A DNA stretch of 64,000 bases from Micrasema longulum. Its lineage: Eukaryota; Arthropoda; Insecta; Trichoptera; Brachycentridae. The notes beneath the pieces were generated by a model that had not been told where the DNA came from, did not search any database, and was given only the letters and a program-made list of their open reading frames with translations. Shown piece after piece: positions 44,181 to 55,125 of the stretch. The position numbers and the translations under genes were made by a program. Where the stretch lies: positions 248,001-312,000 of the forward strand of contig JAGVSM010001206.1 of assembly GCA_022494885.1 (NCBI GenBank), given 5' to 3'. Numbering within the stretch: position 1 is the stretch's first letter; every line of letters starts with the position of its first letter.

Positions 44181-44619
44181 TCCGTAAATAAAGACTTGAA
44201 AACAATTTTAAATTTTGATGAGATGGTATGCTGTGTTTATCGTAATCCCGCTACAGTATGAATAAAAGTAACTCTATTTTGTACTCAAGAGTTGCAGTAC
44301 ACGAACAACGCATTTACGTACAAAGCATTTTCTAGAAAAAAATTAGCATACCTCTTCCCATTAACTGTTACCATGTTTAGGACCCTCGTACTGAGAGTTT
44401 AAAAAGCTTTCCGTCATCGTTAAAATAAACTTCATACTTCAAATTAAACCATAATTACATCTTAATTCAAATTAAATAATTGTTTTAAGGAATGTACTTA
44501 AAATATTCATAGAATCTTTAATTACATACTCGCAAAAAGGGATAAGCGATTACTCAGCGAATTTAATTTTAGAAATTAAGATATTTGATAATTAATAATA
44601 AAAATATACCATAAAAAAA
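44181..44619. other. AT-rich stretch, nothing recognised
   Basis: No gene or repeat is identified. Confidence 0.5.
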
Positions 44620-44790
44620 TAATAGAGTTGTAGTCCCGAGACAAGTGTTGCAGACTCACGAATCAGAGGTCCGTGGTTTGAACACCACTCTACTATAACT
44701 TGATTCCCATTTTCTAATAGTGAGCTATATACAATTCTTTGAAATAGATTCGTAAAATTTAAATCTCAAAAAATGTAAAGGTATAATCAA
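44620..44790 (+). mobile_element. SINE family A, nearly full length
   Basis: GAGTTGTAGTCCCGAGACAA, GACTCACGAATCAGAGGTCC, GTGGTTTGAACACCACT (B-box), then TTCCCATTTTCTAATAGTGA and an A-rich end. Confidence 0.82.
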
Positions 44791-45319
44791 TATCTATATG
44801 CAAAAGGTAAACTACAGTATCTCCAAAAATTCAACTTTTCAGGAAAGTTAAATTAGCGATTTTTCATAATTTTATCATCTTGTATTTATTCATGAAAGGC
44901 TTTAAAGTAAATTTGTTTTCTAAAATATATCAATAATACATATTTAAAAATCTTTGCGAGTACTGTACGTTTTTAAGTGTCCTTAACCTCTAATTTGGTG
45001 TGGAATTACAATATTTAAAAAAAGTTACTTTGTTTTTAAAGAAATTAGGATCTAAAACTATTTATAGAAGATGAAGAATTTGATTCCGACTTTGTAATAA
45101 GTCAATTTGATCATATTTGGAGTTACCGTAATTTACCTCTCGAATACAAATGTGTATAACAGTTAAACTAATGAGTTATACATTGATATCAATAACCACA
45201 TATTTGTTTAAACTTTTCGTGTCAGATAGCATAAAGAAAAAGTTCCTAAAATAATTCAGTGGGCGAAACAGAACTAGACACTTGAACGCGTGCTTTTGAC
45301 TCGATATTTAGTGTAAGGT
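44791..45319. other. AT-rich stretch, nothing recognised
   Basis: No gene or repeat is identified. Confidence 0.5.
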
Positions 45320-45475
45320 TTTTTTTAAATATTGTTTTTATTTATTAATTTTATAAAAGGTTCATGTTTTTTTTTAAAATTTTATACATATCTACTTTTA
45401 CACGTCTAGTAAATGTTATTACTGTAACTCTCCAAAAAAAGAGACTAACTCTTGTGCTTGGAGAGTGACTTACAA
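45320..45475 (-). repeat. Dispersed repeat E, copy 2
   Basis: Inverted match to 30725-30890: ACTTTTACACGTCTAGTAAA, TGTTATTACTGTAACTCTCC and GACTAACTCTTGT. The T-run in the middle (AAAAAAAG on this strand) is conserved. Confidence 0.7.
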
Positions 45476-45892
45476 CTGTTGTAGTTGTTTAATAACAAAA
45501 CTATTTTGACCATGAGTGGAATTTAGGAATTTCAATATTATGTTGGTATCTGAGTGACTTATTCATCTTGAGTTCTTTTATTTTTTCTTTTTTATTTATT
45601 TGTATGATAGAATTTATTTTATAGAGTGTGTCTATTGTATGAACCTTAAATATTTTGAATAGACTTTCCGTAATGAATGTTAAGGGTTTCTTTAGAATTA
45701 GTTTAATAATTAATCATTGTACTATTTTAAGAGGGTTTAATATATTTGCGTATAAACCAACCCCCTCTACAATACCATATTGTAACAAAGATTGTTCAAT
45801 TGAGTAATAAGCTATTTTTAAAATATTGATTTTTAAAATATTCCTTAATCTAATAAATATTTTCATACATTTTCTAACTTAACTTACACTTT
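45476..45892. other. AT-rich stretch, nothing recognised
   Basis: No firm element. The part nearest 45892 is likely decayed LINE coding. Confidence 0.4.
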
Positions 45893-46140
45893 CAATTCAC
45901 TTTCTAATAATTTAAAAGATATACAAAACATATACGCACTTAAAAAACACCTTAAAAAAACTGTTCTTACAGCCCATGTGACGAGTGATATGTGATGTTA
46001 TTTTATCGACTTTTATTAGTGTCACAATATATTATATCCCCTCATTCTAGTACTTTTCTGATTGGAAATATTTTGTACAAATAAAATATGTAATATAATG
46101 TAATATGTAAAGTAAAATGATGTATTTTGTCATAAATAAA
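45893..46140 (+). mobile_element. LINE C-terminus and tail
   Basis: A frame ends NSLSNNLKDIQNIYALKKHL then KKTVLTAHVTSDM and a stop near 45995, the usual N-x-L...F/Y-x-x-LKKHL ending of non-LTR RTs. An untranslated tail follows, with GTAATATAATGTAATATG repeats and ATAAATAAATG. It is short and 5'-truncated. Confidence 0.6.
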
Positions 46141-46989
46141 TGTAAAAAAAAGTTTCGATCCTGAAAATGTGGTGTATAAATATATCCGGTGGTACATATA
46201 ATAATTTAATTACAGCGTATCTTGATAATTTCATAAATAAAGAACAGAAAAAACTCAAACATGGTTCTAGTTCTTTTGTACAAACATAACTGTCATCTTC
46301 ATTCTGTTGAAATAAAGAAAATTGTATTATTTCGCAACACCACAATCCCATTAAATTTATTGATCATTTTGTAACACATGATTCTAATGTGCGTTCAAAA
46401 AATTTATTTATAAAAAAAAATATTTATTTATTCTAGAATGCAGACAGTCTGACAAAAAATTGAATGGTATCAAAATAATATTTTTAAAATCAAACCAGTT
46501 ACAGTTTTCAAATACCGGTTACAAACGGAAAAAAAAATAGAGATATTACCATAAAATTTTAAGAAATTCAAACGTGGTGTAGTGTAAATTGATTGAAAGT
46601 TATTCCTTTTACTCCTTACCTCTGTGTATATTACTATTGAATAAAAAAATATCAAGAAATCATTTAAAATGTGTATAAATTTAGTACATGTCACGTTATT
46701 CAAAAATGTTTGTATGTCTTTAATAGACTTGATAAAACTATAAACAATTTTCATAACATTAAAAAATATACACCGTTAGTAAAAAATACTACTGCAGTTG
46801 TTTTATGCTTTGAATGCATATTGCAAACCACAATTAAACAGCTAACACCATAAATTCTTCAACCACAATAATTATTTCACCCTGTTTATTAAAGGGTATT
46901 TAAATGAAAATAGTTACATATTAACACGCTCGGGAATCAGTGCGCAGCTCGATTTTCATGTAAAGCATAATTAATTATTGAAAAAACAT
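46141..46989. other. AT-rich stretch, nothing recognised
   Basis: Reverse frames of 73 and 94 codons (46130-46351, 46470-46754) have no known domain and are judged chance. Confidence 0.45.
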
Positions 46990-46999
46990 TCCTCGTGAT

Positions 47000-47195
47000 A
47001 TAACCATTTCACTGTCGCCACACGCTTAACGCCACACGCTGACTGTGACTTTTTGTCGCGGTGACTTTTTGTCACGGTGACTTTTTGTCACGGTGACTTT
47101 TTGTCACGGTGACTTTTTGTCAGGGTGACTTTTTGTCACTGTCACGTTATCACTGGGAGTTCGCTCACTACTGGTGACAAAATGTTCATTTAGCG
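47000..47195. repeat. Iteron array of TGAC-T5-GTCA palindromes
   Basis: Six tandem 16-base units, CGGTGACTTTTTGTCA with small changes, run from 47043 to 47138. Each contains the inverted pair TGAC...GTCA around TTTTT. A CCACACGC word is doubled just before (47018-47040). After the array comes GGGAGTTCGCTCACTACTGG with another GTGACAAAA. Matching words recur at 47800-47880 and 48100-48250, partly inverted. It looks like the sub-terminal iterons of a DNA transposon, or a protein-binding array. Confidence 0.8.
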
Positions 47196-47529
47196 CAAGA
47201 TTTCAAAGAGGTAGCAGTGATTTGCGCTCTTGAATTACGCAGAATGAAAATTAAACAAAAGAAACACTACTGGGGACATCCCATTAATAATTAACGATTA
47301 TTAAAAGGAAAATTTTACTCCCAGTATTCTGAATTACGTCAATAACCTCTCAAGAAAAAAAAAATCGAATGTCAATAAACAGTTTTGAAAAAATTTTATT
47401 AAAATCTCGTCCCACAATTTCCTTTTCAAATGAATATCAGAGAATTCCTTTAAAATTTGGATACAATGTTGGCCTTTTTCCTATGTTTCATATTAACAAT
47501 TCGATGTCAATATCTTATTTTTGCAGAGA

Positions 47530-47765
47530 AGCAGCCATTTTAAATCTCGCCCGCATAAATAATGGTTTTAGCTCTTTAATTTCACAAACATCAACAGATG
47601 AAAGGGTTGAAGGGATATAGATGTTCAATTAGGGGTAGAATGGTAAGCGTTTTACAGTGTGTAAAGTGGCCAGTTAAACCAGCCAATGACAGGTCATAAG
47701 CCCTGTAAATGCCTAGACTTCTATATTATCTTGTATAAAATGTTCTTTATTACTGTTGTAATATG
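47530..47765 (+). repeat. Unidentified repeat M, copy 3, coding-like
   Basis: The frame reads ARINNGFSSLISQTSTDERV then EGI and a stop, against INKGFSSLTSQTSTDEIVEG in the 59 kb copy. After the stop, TCATAAGCCCTGTAAATGCC and CTGTTGTAATATGTTAATC are shared. An 83-codon open frame (47369-47620) includes it, but its first part has no partner at 59 kb. The peptide is unknown to me. It lies between iteron-rich segments, perhaps as part of the same element. Confidence 0.55.
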
Positions 47766-47799
47766 TTAATCTTAAATATAATTCCAAAGTCACAACACA

Positions 47800-47880
47800 C
47801 GTCCGTTCGGTAGGCGTCTGCCAGCAGAGTGACAAAAAGTTCCTAGTAAGCGAGCTCCCATAGCAATGGTTAACAACAAA
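47800..47880. repeat. Inverted iteron-related segment
   Basis: GAGTGACAAAAAGTTCCTAG and AAGCGAGCTCCCATAG are the inverted counterpart of GGGAGTTCGCTCACTACTGG with GTGACAAAA at 47156-47185. Confidence 0.6.
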
Positions 47881-47904
47881 CAAATCAAATCAACGCATGT
47901 ATTT

Positions 47905-48094
47905 TTTTCTTTTTTTTTTCCTTTTTTTTGCACCACAACAGGCCAGGAGGCCTAATTACAGTGGTGAATTACATCACAGAGCACCCAAGCTTGAGAAAAA
48001 TCACATTTTAATTTTTGTGTTCTCACCGGTAATCGAACCCGGAACCTTCCGTGCGTGAGTCAAGCGTCTTGACCACTACACCACGGAGGTTGCC
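47905..48094 (-). mobile_element. SINE family C copy
   Basis: Same order as at 22866: CCTCCGTGGTGTAGTGGTCA, GGTTCCGGGTTCGATTACCG, CTGGCCTGTTGTGGTGCAAA, then a long A-rich tail (T-run at 47905-47929). It is inserted within the iteron cluster. Confidence 0.88.
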
Positions 48095-48099
48095 GGGTA

Positions 48100-48255
48100 T
48101 ATGTACAGGCCGGGCTCCGGGTGACGGTCACGCTGGAACTTTTTGCCACCGTATTGTCATATCGCCACAGTGAGCGCTCTCTTATATATCTCCATAGCAC
48201 TTAACACTGTCACAAAAAGCCACCGTGACTTTTTGTCACAATCAGCGGGGGCTCT
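48100..48255. repeat. Iteron-related right segment
   Basis: GGGTGACGGTCACGCTGGAA, CTTTTTGCCACCG, CACTGTCACAAAAAGCCACC and GTGACTTTTTGTCAC repeat the words of the array at 47.0 kb. Together with 47000-47195 and 47800-47880 they bracket about 1.25 kb. Confidence 0.6.
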
Positions 48256-48929
48256 AAGTTAGGTTTGATTGTTTACTATCATTATACAAATTATAGGGAG
48301 TGTATTAAAAAAATGAACAATAATAATAATAAAACTCTTGGTAACAATTTAAACGGGGAGATTACTAAAAAGATGAACTATTAAACTATGACAACTATAC
48401 TTTTGTGTATGGAAAAATAAGCCGAAGTAATATATATTGAATAATTCATTCGATTATTATGGAGGTCATTGCAATTCGATGATACGAAACTGGTTGTCAG
48501 TGTCATTATATTATATAGTGCTACATGGTGGAAAGTTCTCTTAAAAATAAAGTTTATTAACTAGAAAGAAAAAAAAATTGGATTAGGTTGACTAATAATA
48601 AGACTTATTGTCTTGTCTACTTAGAAAGTTGCTATTGAAATAAAAGAATTTTTATAACCTACACGACGGGATATTACTGGTTATCGTCATGTCTAATCAC
48701 GGAAGGCAACTTCCGTCGAATTGTAATGCTATTTTCTTCGCGCTTAAATTTTGAACACTTAGAACAGAATATTCTAGAAATGAGTACTTTTAAATAAATG
48801 TGTTGTACTTTTGATCCTTATACAGTAATAAAGTATATATGTCATTGTTACGGGTAGATTAAAATACATTAATTGGTCTATAAACTATGTAATGACGTAA
48901 CTATATGTTAGCATTCTTTTTTTTAAAGA
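48256..48929. other. AT-rich stretch, nothing recognised
   Basis: No gene or repeat is identified. Confidence 0.5.
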
Positions 48930-49100
48930 AATATTTGTGTTCTTATAATTTTCGCAAATATTTCATTTTGAGGGCTATTTTCGACGAGTTTTAAATAACT
49001 CACAATTAGAAAATGGGAATTAAGTTGAAGTAGAGTGGGATTCGAACCATGAACCTTTGATCCGTGAGTCCGAGATACTAGCCACGGGACCACAACCCGA
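48930..49100 (-). mobile_element. SINE family A, nearly full length
   Basis: Reverse strand: GGGTTGTGGTCCCGTGGCTA, GGTTCATGGTTCGAATCCCA (B-box), CCATTTTCTAATTGTGAG and GAAAATAGCCCTCAAAATGA. It inflates a 119-codon reverse open frame (48923-49282), which is not a gene. Confidence 0.85.
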
Positions 49101-50780
49101 CTACTTAATACCGGAGTTTTTATTACAGAAAGAAATAAGAGATAAAATAGCTCAGATGAGGTTTTTAATGACAATAATATATTTTTACGTGCAATCAACA
49201 ATTCGTTTACCAACCACAAAGAGTTTCCAAACTTCATTCCCATAAAGTTTTTACAGATAAGTTTGAGCGTCCCAAGTTTCAAAGAAAATTTTGAATTTTA
49301 TAAACGCGGCAAATTTTAGCATTGGGTCGATTTTGCGGACCAACTAATATTAATTTTACAACTCTCTTTTTCAATGAAAAAAATAAATAATTTAACGTCT
49401 TATTTATCTGTTTTTAAATGTCTAAAAATACAGTAACTAATGTTTTTTTGGTTTATAAAACAAGAATTTTATAATAATTAAATAAGTAATAAAAATCCTA
49501 ATCCCAATAACAGAAAGTTTTTATGCTATAAATATTTTTATTATCGAAGAAGGGGAAACTGCCGTCATAAGCGAAATGGCAGCTTTTCAAAAAAAATTAC
49601 AAAATGGGTAAATATGAGATAATGTTTCACGAAAAATTTTGAACTATTTGATATCAAGCAAACAGAAATAAAAAATATATTTCAGTACGAAAAACGACAC
49701 CATTTTTTTGAGTTTTATAAAGAAAAACACAGTATATAGAGATTCATACGAAAAAACATCGTGTGGATATGACACACACTGTTTTTTTTTACTTAGAAAC
49801 AATTGACATACTGCGTTTTTACTTACAATCACTTACAGTTTTTAGCAATTTGCATAAAGTTTCTAAATATCAACTCATACCCACCGAAGATGGGATTCTC
49901 AGGCCCTATGAATACGAAAATTATCAATTACGCAGTAAATAAACTATGAAAAGATTTTCGTTCAATGTATTTTTATTTTTGAAATTTGCGTCAATAAGAC
50001 ACAAATAAAAATTATCGGACCAGATTTAACCAAGCTTTCTTAAAAAAGTGTCATGTTTCAGAATACGACTTTTCCAAATAGCTGCCTTTATGCTTATGAT
50101 GGTAGTATTATGTTTTGCAATAAAATATTTTATCGCTAATTGTGAATAAATAGATGAAGAAACTTGTCTTTATTGTATGAATGATATGCATTCAAGCTTG
50201 CGTTACAAAAGGAAGATTCTTGACTCGTTTACTAGGTACTATAACTCTAACAGACTGGAATCTGATAAAGCTGTTTGCGTTTCTCTTAATTTGGACCTTT
50301 TATAATTATGAAGATAATTTAGTTGAAATTGCATTTTAAATTGTCTTTTGTGACAAATATTGTTATTTAACAATTTTTCTCTCTAAATAGTTGTTGACCA
50401 ATAAGTTTACGTAACTATTCATACTGGTAATAGGGAAATTTCACGTATTACGAATATCGACAAAAATATGTAAAATGGATTAAAAATAATTTATTGTATT
50501 TTCTAAACCAATACAGATATTGTGGATTTTTTTTATCTATTATATAATTTTAAAAAGGAAAATACAAAAAAATATATTACTAGAAAAATGCGACATGTTT
50601 GGCATTTATAGTTCCATGATAATTTGAATGCTTTGGAACAAAGTAAAAAATGAACATGAATCGTGACGCATTAGGGGCGGGGTCAACGCAATGGCCGTTT
50701 TTGCGGGAATTCAAAATTACAATCTTAAAAATATTTTTTTTGCCACTAATAAGTATCACTAAGCAAAACATTCTAGTTTA
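49101..50780. other. Long AT-rich stretch, nothing recognised
   Basis: About 1.7 kb without a recognised element. The small open frames here have no domains. Confidence 0.5.
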
Positions 50781-51127
50781 TACAGAGTGTTTTTTAAACC
50801 CTGTCACATCCGAAATCATGATGATCAGTCTGAGCGAGAAGCAATATTGGCACATTAAAATGTATTTTTAGAACGAATAAAATTTTAAAAACAAATGGTT
50901 GCTTACTTCTGCAGGGGAGAAACGAGGAGGAAGAGAGAAGCTGATTCACCGCCACCCACGCGTTTGTGCCCCCCTCGCTTCTCCCCTGCAGAAATAAGCA
51001 CCCTTTTTTTTTTTAATTTCAAAAATTTTCTTTGTTCTAAATATTTTTTTTAGTATGCTAATTTGTCTTCTTGCCCATACTGATCATCGTGGTTTCGGAT
51101 GTGATAGGGTTCGAAAAACACCCTGTA
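50781..51127. mobile_element. Foldback MITE
   Basis: The left end TACAGAGTGTTTTTTAAACC and right end (inverted) TACAGGGTGTTTTTCGAACC begin arms of about 150 bases that match inward: TCACATCCGAAA, GATGATCAGT, and TGCAGGGGAGAAACGAGG against TGCAGGGGAGAAGCGAGG. The loop (50928-50972) is CACCGCCACCCACGCG-rich. It has no coding. A CAGGGTGTTT terminus is common among insect inverted-repeat transposons, but the superfamily is not assigned. No clear target duplication is visible. Confidence 0.82.
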
Positions 51128-51159
51128 TGTGAAAATTCTTTGTAGAAATTAGTTGCAAT

Positions 51160-51262
51160 TATAAAAATAAAAGACGTGATGAGAGTGATAGATACTAAAT
51201 TTCACAAATTAGAAATTACCAGGGACTGGTTTCGCCAACGTTTTTGAGTCTGATATCTCTAA
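51160..51262 (-). mobile_element. Penelope-like terminal repeat fragment
   Basis: The reverse strand has GACTCAAAAACGTTGGCGAA then ACCAGTCCCTGG and TTCTAATTTGTGAAATTTAG, matching 15735-15835. GCGAAACCAGT resembles the GAAACCGGT side of the hammerhead-like modules. Confidence 0.4.
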
Positions 51263-51677
51263 TGCAAGAGTTTATAAAATGTTATTTTATCTACCCAGTC
51301 TTTGTGAAAAGGTTCTCCAGATAAAAATAATAAAACTCAACTTATCACGATTTTGAATTCTTTATCCTAACTGTTTACGTACATTAAATTTCATTGAAAC
51401 TATACTAGTCACAAATATGTCATTAAAGCAATGAAACTAGTCATTGGTTGTCCCATTTTTTAAAATTTAAGTATCACTCGTAAAAGAATTTTATAATAAA
51501 TTATCATTAAATAATATATATAAATTCAAGCAACTAAAAGAGTGATTTCATTGCAATGAACAAACCGGTCACAATCTACATACGAGAATTAGAAGAAAAA
51601 CACGAGAAAAGATATTTTAAATGAAATGGGTGGTTTAAGATGAACTGATTTACTAAAAGGTCGCAGGATTTAAAATT
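51263..51677. other. AT-rich stretch, possible Penelope debris
   Basis: GTATCACTCGTAAAAG near 51471 and ACAAACCGGTCACAATC near 51561 echo the 15.7 kb repeat. Otherwise nothing is recognised. Confidence 0.35.
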
Positions 51678-51830
51678 GTGAGCCTTCATGATGTAATGAT
51701 TAACACGTTTGATTCATGCACGGGGGGACCGGGTTTGATTCCTAGAAAAATTCCAACAAATAAGGAATGATTTTTCTTAAATCATAATTTCATGTTTCGT
51801 GCTCTTATTAACTTACTGTAATTATAGTAC
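51678..51830 (+). mobile_element. SINE family B-like copy, diverged
   Basis: The head is GAGCCTTCATGATGTAATGA, TTAACACG and ACCGGGTTTGATTCCTAG (B-box). The body is weak (ATAATTTCATG) and the tail is missing. Confidence 0.5.
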
Positions 51831-52206
51831 GAGTACCATTAATTCATTTTACTGGCTAGTTTACATAAAACCTTTTTCGTAATAAAAATATTTTAAATAT
51901 ACATATTTTTACATTATTTTATTTTATTAAAATAAACGGCAAATCTGTTTTTTATAAAGATTTATTATATTAACGTATTAGGCTTAATATTTTTTTTTTT
52001 CAAAAAACATAAGTTTTCTTATACCCAAGATTTATAAAAAAAAGTTAAACCTAAAAATTATACAATATTTATATTTAAAAAATTAACCTAAAAATCATAC
52101 AGCATATTTAGTAGAAAGTTTGAATAATTCAGGAATAAATGTAAAAAACAAAATTAAATAATAAAACATTGTACAGTAATACAACAAGAAAATTATAAGT
52201 ACGGTT
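51831..52206. other. AT-rich, probably LINE 3' untranslated region
   Basis: AAAATT and AACCTAAAAAT(T/C)ATAC repeats near 52040-52100. It lies downstream of the reverse-strand LINE coding that follows. Confidence 0.4.
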
Positions 52207-52620
52207 TCATACAGATGGGCAAAGTAAACAAAAAACTGTATGTATTATGAAATACATGAATAAATCAATATAATTATCATTCACCATCTTTGAAAAGTTC
52301 AAAAGGTTTGTTCTATAGGAACAATACCCTATACTAAATATATCAGAAACGTGGGAATAACTACTGCCGAGTTCATAAAGTCTGTTTAATACGGCATTAC
52401 AAGTATACACTGTCCGTGAATTGTTGCTACGAAACGGTGGCACATGTCTAGTCATTCTTTCAGGCACTCTGAATTTGATAAGAGATAATAATTCAGGGCA
52501 ATCCCATATTGAATTTACAATTTTGAATAAACTTAAAAGATCTATAATTTTTCTTTTATCGTTAAGTATTAACAAATTTAATGTTTTTAGTAAAAAAAAT
52601 CGTAATTTAAAAATTCATGC
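52207..52620 (-). mobile_element. Jockey/CR1-group LINE, RT C-terminus
   Basis: The reverse-strand frame (open from about 52610) gives LKTLNLLILNDKRKIIDLLS, LFKIVNSIWDCPELLSLIKF, RVPERMTRHVPPFRSNNSRT and GSSYSHVSDIF. It has the same landmarks as the 16.3 kb and 30.0 kb relics: RR/KR-K-x-ID, KIVN, PELL and F-x-VP-x-R. It is about 130 codons long, without internal stops, and 5'-truncated. Confidence 0.85.
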
Positions 52621-53304
52621 CTGATTCTTAGTTTAAATAATAAGTTTTATATTGGTGCTGGATTCACTAAATTAAAGCTAAATAGTGTTATTCCAAGGTA
52701 GTTCAATGATCTCCCACAAACCATCATTAACATGAAAGATCTTCAAATAAAAAATAAGAACTGAAGAAATAAATGCTTTATAGTGCCTGTAATAAATTTT
52801 TATAATGTAAATATAATGATGTAAAATAAACCTTTTGTTAAAAAAAATGTGTCCCGCCAAAAAGTCTTTAGACTTAGTGGGTAAGAAATTGTTATTTGTT
52901 TTTAAAATTATTAAATAAACGCTGCTCTGCAGCACTGAAACTGAAAGCACGTCTTGCAATGAAAGCATCCACCCTTTTTCCGAAACTGTTTATAAAGACT
53001 TGAGTCTTTCTTCAGTTTCGCATATCAAAATCTTTTTATTTTTAAACTAACCAAGCGAAAATTTAGTATTTCTTAACAATCAAACCGCGAAAATAATAAA
53101 GCAAACAAACTTTAAAAGCTTTCATTGTACCCCTCACTGCAGTATTGTCAATTTGTGATCAATCAAATACACATGGTCAGCACAATCACTTTTTTCTAAT
53201 TTCCCAGTATGACAGTGAAGGAATACAGTATTAGTTCCAAATTGAGACCGCAGCCGCACGCTCCAAATCCCGCCACGTCTTGTAGTTACAGAGTTCATAG
53301 ATCG
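52621..53304. other. AT-rich stretch, nothing recognised
   Basis: A reverse frame of 96 codons (52678-52968) has no known domain. Confidence 0.45.
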
Positions 53305-53525
53305 GTTGATGTTACATTTTTCACTATCATCATTACTTTGCTATCTGCATCCCGTGATGCACTGCATTGGTTTTCTAATTGCAGATACGTATCTGGTTTA
53401 ATTTTATTACGTAAAATATAAGGTGATCAGTCTAGGTACCGGTCCAGAAACATTGAAATATTTGTATCCCCCTTACCAGGAATCGAATGCGGGACCTCAA
53501 TCATAGTAGGCTAATGCGCCAACTA
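53305..53525 (-). mobile_element. SINE family B copy
   Basis: Reverse strand: head with GTAGTAGTTGGCGCATTAGC and B-box GGTCCCGCATTCGATTCCTG. The body has GGTACCTAGACTGATCACCT, ATCTGCAATTAG and GTGCATCACGGGATGC, and the tail GATGATAGTG. It is nearly full length and old. Confidence 0.7.
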
Positions 53526-53629
53526 CTACGATTACATTAAGAAGCGGACTTCGATTTTGACATGCCAGTTATTCATCAAAATTAATATTGAAAATTACTA
53601 CATTCGTTTGGTGCATAAAGTGCATCTAC

Positions 53630-53860
53630 GTAGTGAGGTCCCCGATTAATTAGCCGGGCGGATTGCCGGTTACAAGAGCTGAATTATTCATCAAACGGTG
53701 ACTATTCAATTCGGTTTGTGCGCCACTTTCAACTTCTGCTATTCTCTTTTAATTAAAAAGTTCGCGTCACATTTGCCGGCTGCACGCACGCTACAGGAGG
53801 ACGACACGGCACGGCGCGGCGCGGCGCGACGGCATCGGCGGTAACCGGTAGCGATGCGAA
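53630..53860. promoter_or_regulatory. GC-rich unique block, candidate enhancer or promoter region
   Basis: Balanced sequence with homeodomain-type cores (GATTAATTAGCC, TTAATTAA), then a strongly CpG-rich run (GGCACGGCGCGGCGCGGCGC). No open frame and no repeat partner in the window. It is one of the clearest composition outliers and could be a conserved noncoding element or CpG-rich promoter of a gene outside the window. This is inferred only. Confidence 0.4.
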
Positions 53861-54339
53861 TAACCAGTTACTTATTTGAATAATTTATTGGTTTTCATAA
53901 CCAGTTTTAAAAAGATATTTTAAACAGTATTCTCAAAAAAATACATATGTGAGTCAGTTTTAGTTTTAGTGCAGAAATACGGCGTTTATTGGCAAATAAT
54001 AATGGCACATTCTTGCCATACAAAAGAAAATAGTGCTTGACATTTAAAATAGCAAGAAAATATTCCTAATAGCTTTACTAGATACAAAAATTATTTTTCT
54101 TAAGCTACATATATAATATATAAATTTAAATATGTTTCAAAATAATACACAATGAGAAGAATATTACTATATTATAATAAAAACGAAAGAAATGTAAAAA
54201 AAGGGATAAAAAAAAAAATGATAGAGATAATAAATTTAAAATAACGATGAAAAAATACTAATAAAATAAAATGGTTCGATGTTCCATACACCTTTGGTCT
54301 GCGTGTGACGGAAATATAACATGAGCTTTATTAAAGGCT

Positions 54340-54410
54340 TCTTAGGGGGTTGAATCCAGTTCTTGTCCACAAAAATTTGGACAAACTCAAAGTATTGTTT
54401 ATTTATATTA
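54340..54410 (+). repeat. Inverted-repeat element fragment (59 kb family)
   Basis: GGGGGTTGAATCCAGTTCTT, GTCCACAAAAATTTGGACAA and ACTCAAAGTATTGTT match 59411-59472 and the inverted partner at 59247-59310. CCACAAAAATTTGG is itself nearly palindromic. Confidence 0.65.
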
Positions 54411-54444
54411 TTGTTATCAAAACATTTTTTACTTTGTGGTATGA

Positions 54445-55125
54445 CATTTTACACTTATTTGTTTATAAATTTGTATAAACCACTTAATTTTTTTATTTTT
54501 TTGAATTACACTTCGACCGGTTTCGAGGTTACTACCTCATCGTCAGGAATTCAACTAACTTATAATTACACGCGTTGCTATTTATATAATAAAATATTGT
54601 ATGAAAGAGACAGAAAATTGAAAGAAAGAGAGAGAAAGAAGATAAAATTTTTAAAAAAAAATCTTTAAAGTTAGAATCAGAGAACATATAAGATGTCTCA
54701 GTAATAATAATTTTTTAGAATTCGCAAATCATCTTATATCCGAAAACCATGAATTTAATCAAGAAACGTGTATAGAAATTTTGCATGGCAATAAAAATGG
54801 TTTTCGTTTAGATAATTTAGAACGATTAGAAATTAGTAAAGCCATTAATAAAAAACTTCAAATAATAAATAATCAATTAAATTTAATTTCGAGTCCTCTT
54901 TTAAAACTATTCCCGTTATGATTTATTTTATCTTCTTTCTCTCTCTTTCTTTCAATTTTCTGTCTCTTTCATACAATATTTTATTATATAAATAGCAACG
55001 CGTGTAATTATAAGTTAGTTAAATTCCTGACGATGAGGTAGTAACCTCGAAACCGGTTGAAGTGTAATTAAAAAAAATATAAAAAATTAAGTGGTTTATA
55101 CAAATTTATAAACAAATAAGTGTTT
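54445..55125 (+). mobile_element. Penelope-like element fragment with inverted arms
   Basis: The left arm (54445-54650) and right arm (54921-55125) are inverted copies of about 200 bases. Each carries the hammerhead-like core CCTGACGATGAGGTAGTAAC then CTCGAAACCGGT, forming a five-pair stem GAGGT/ACCTC (cores 54515-54547 reverse, 55026-55058 forward). Between them the frame from about 54661 reads KVRIREHIRCLSNNNFLEFA, NHLISENHEF, ILHGNKNGFRLDNLERLEIS and NQLNLISSPLLKLFPL, then a stop at about 54918. This is the C-terminal end of the Penelope GIY-YIG endonuclease. RT is missing. The combination of inverted terminal repeats, hammerhead motif and endonuclease end is diagnostic. The coding end has no internal stop, so the insertion is fairly young. 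Confidence 0.92.

Noticed and set aside
47043..47138. CRISPR-like array
   Set aside because: The units are contiguous 16-base repeats without spacers, in a eukaryotic transposon-rich context.
48923..49282. 119-codon reverse open frame as a gene
   Set aside because: It crosses a nearly full-length SINE A copy in antisense. The remaining codons show no domain.
54363..54668. 101-codon forward frame as a gene
   Set aside because: It runs through the inverted left arm of the Penelope fragment. The true coding remnant is in another frame further right.
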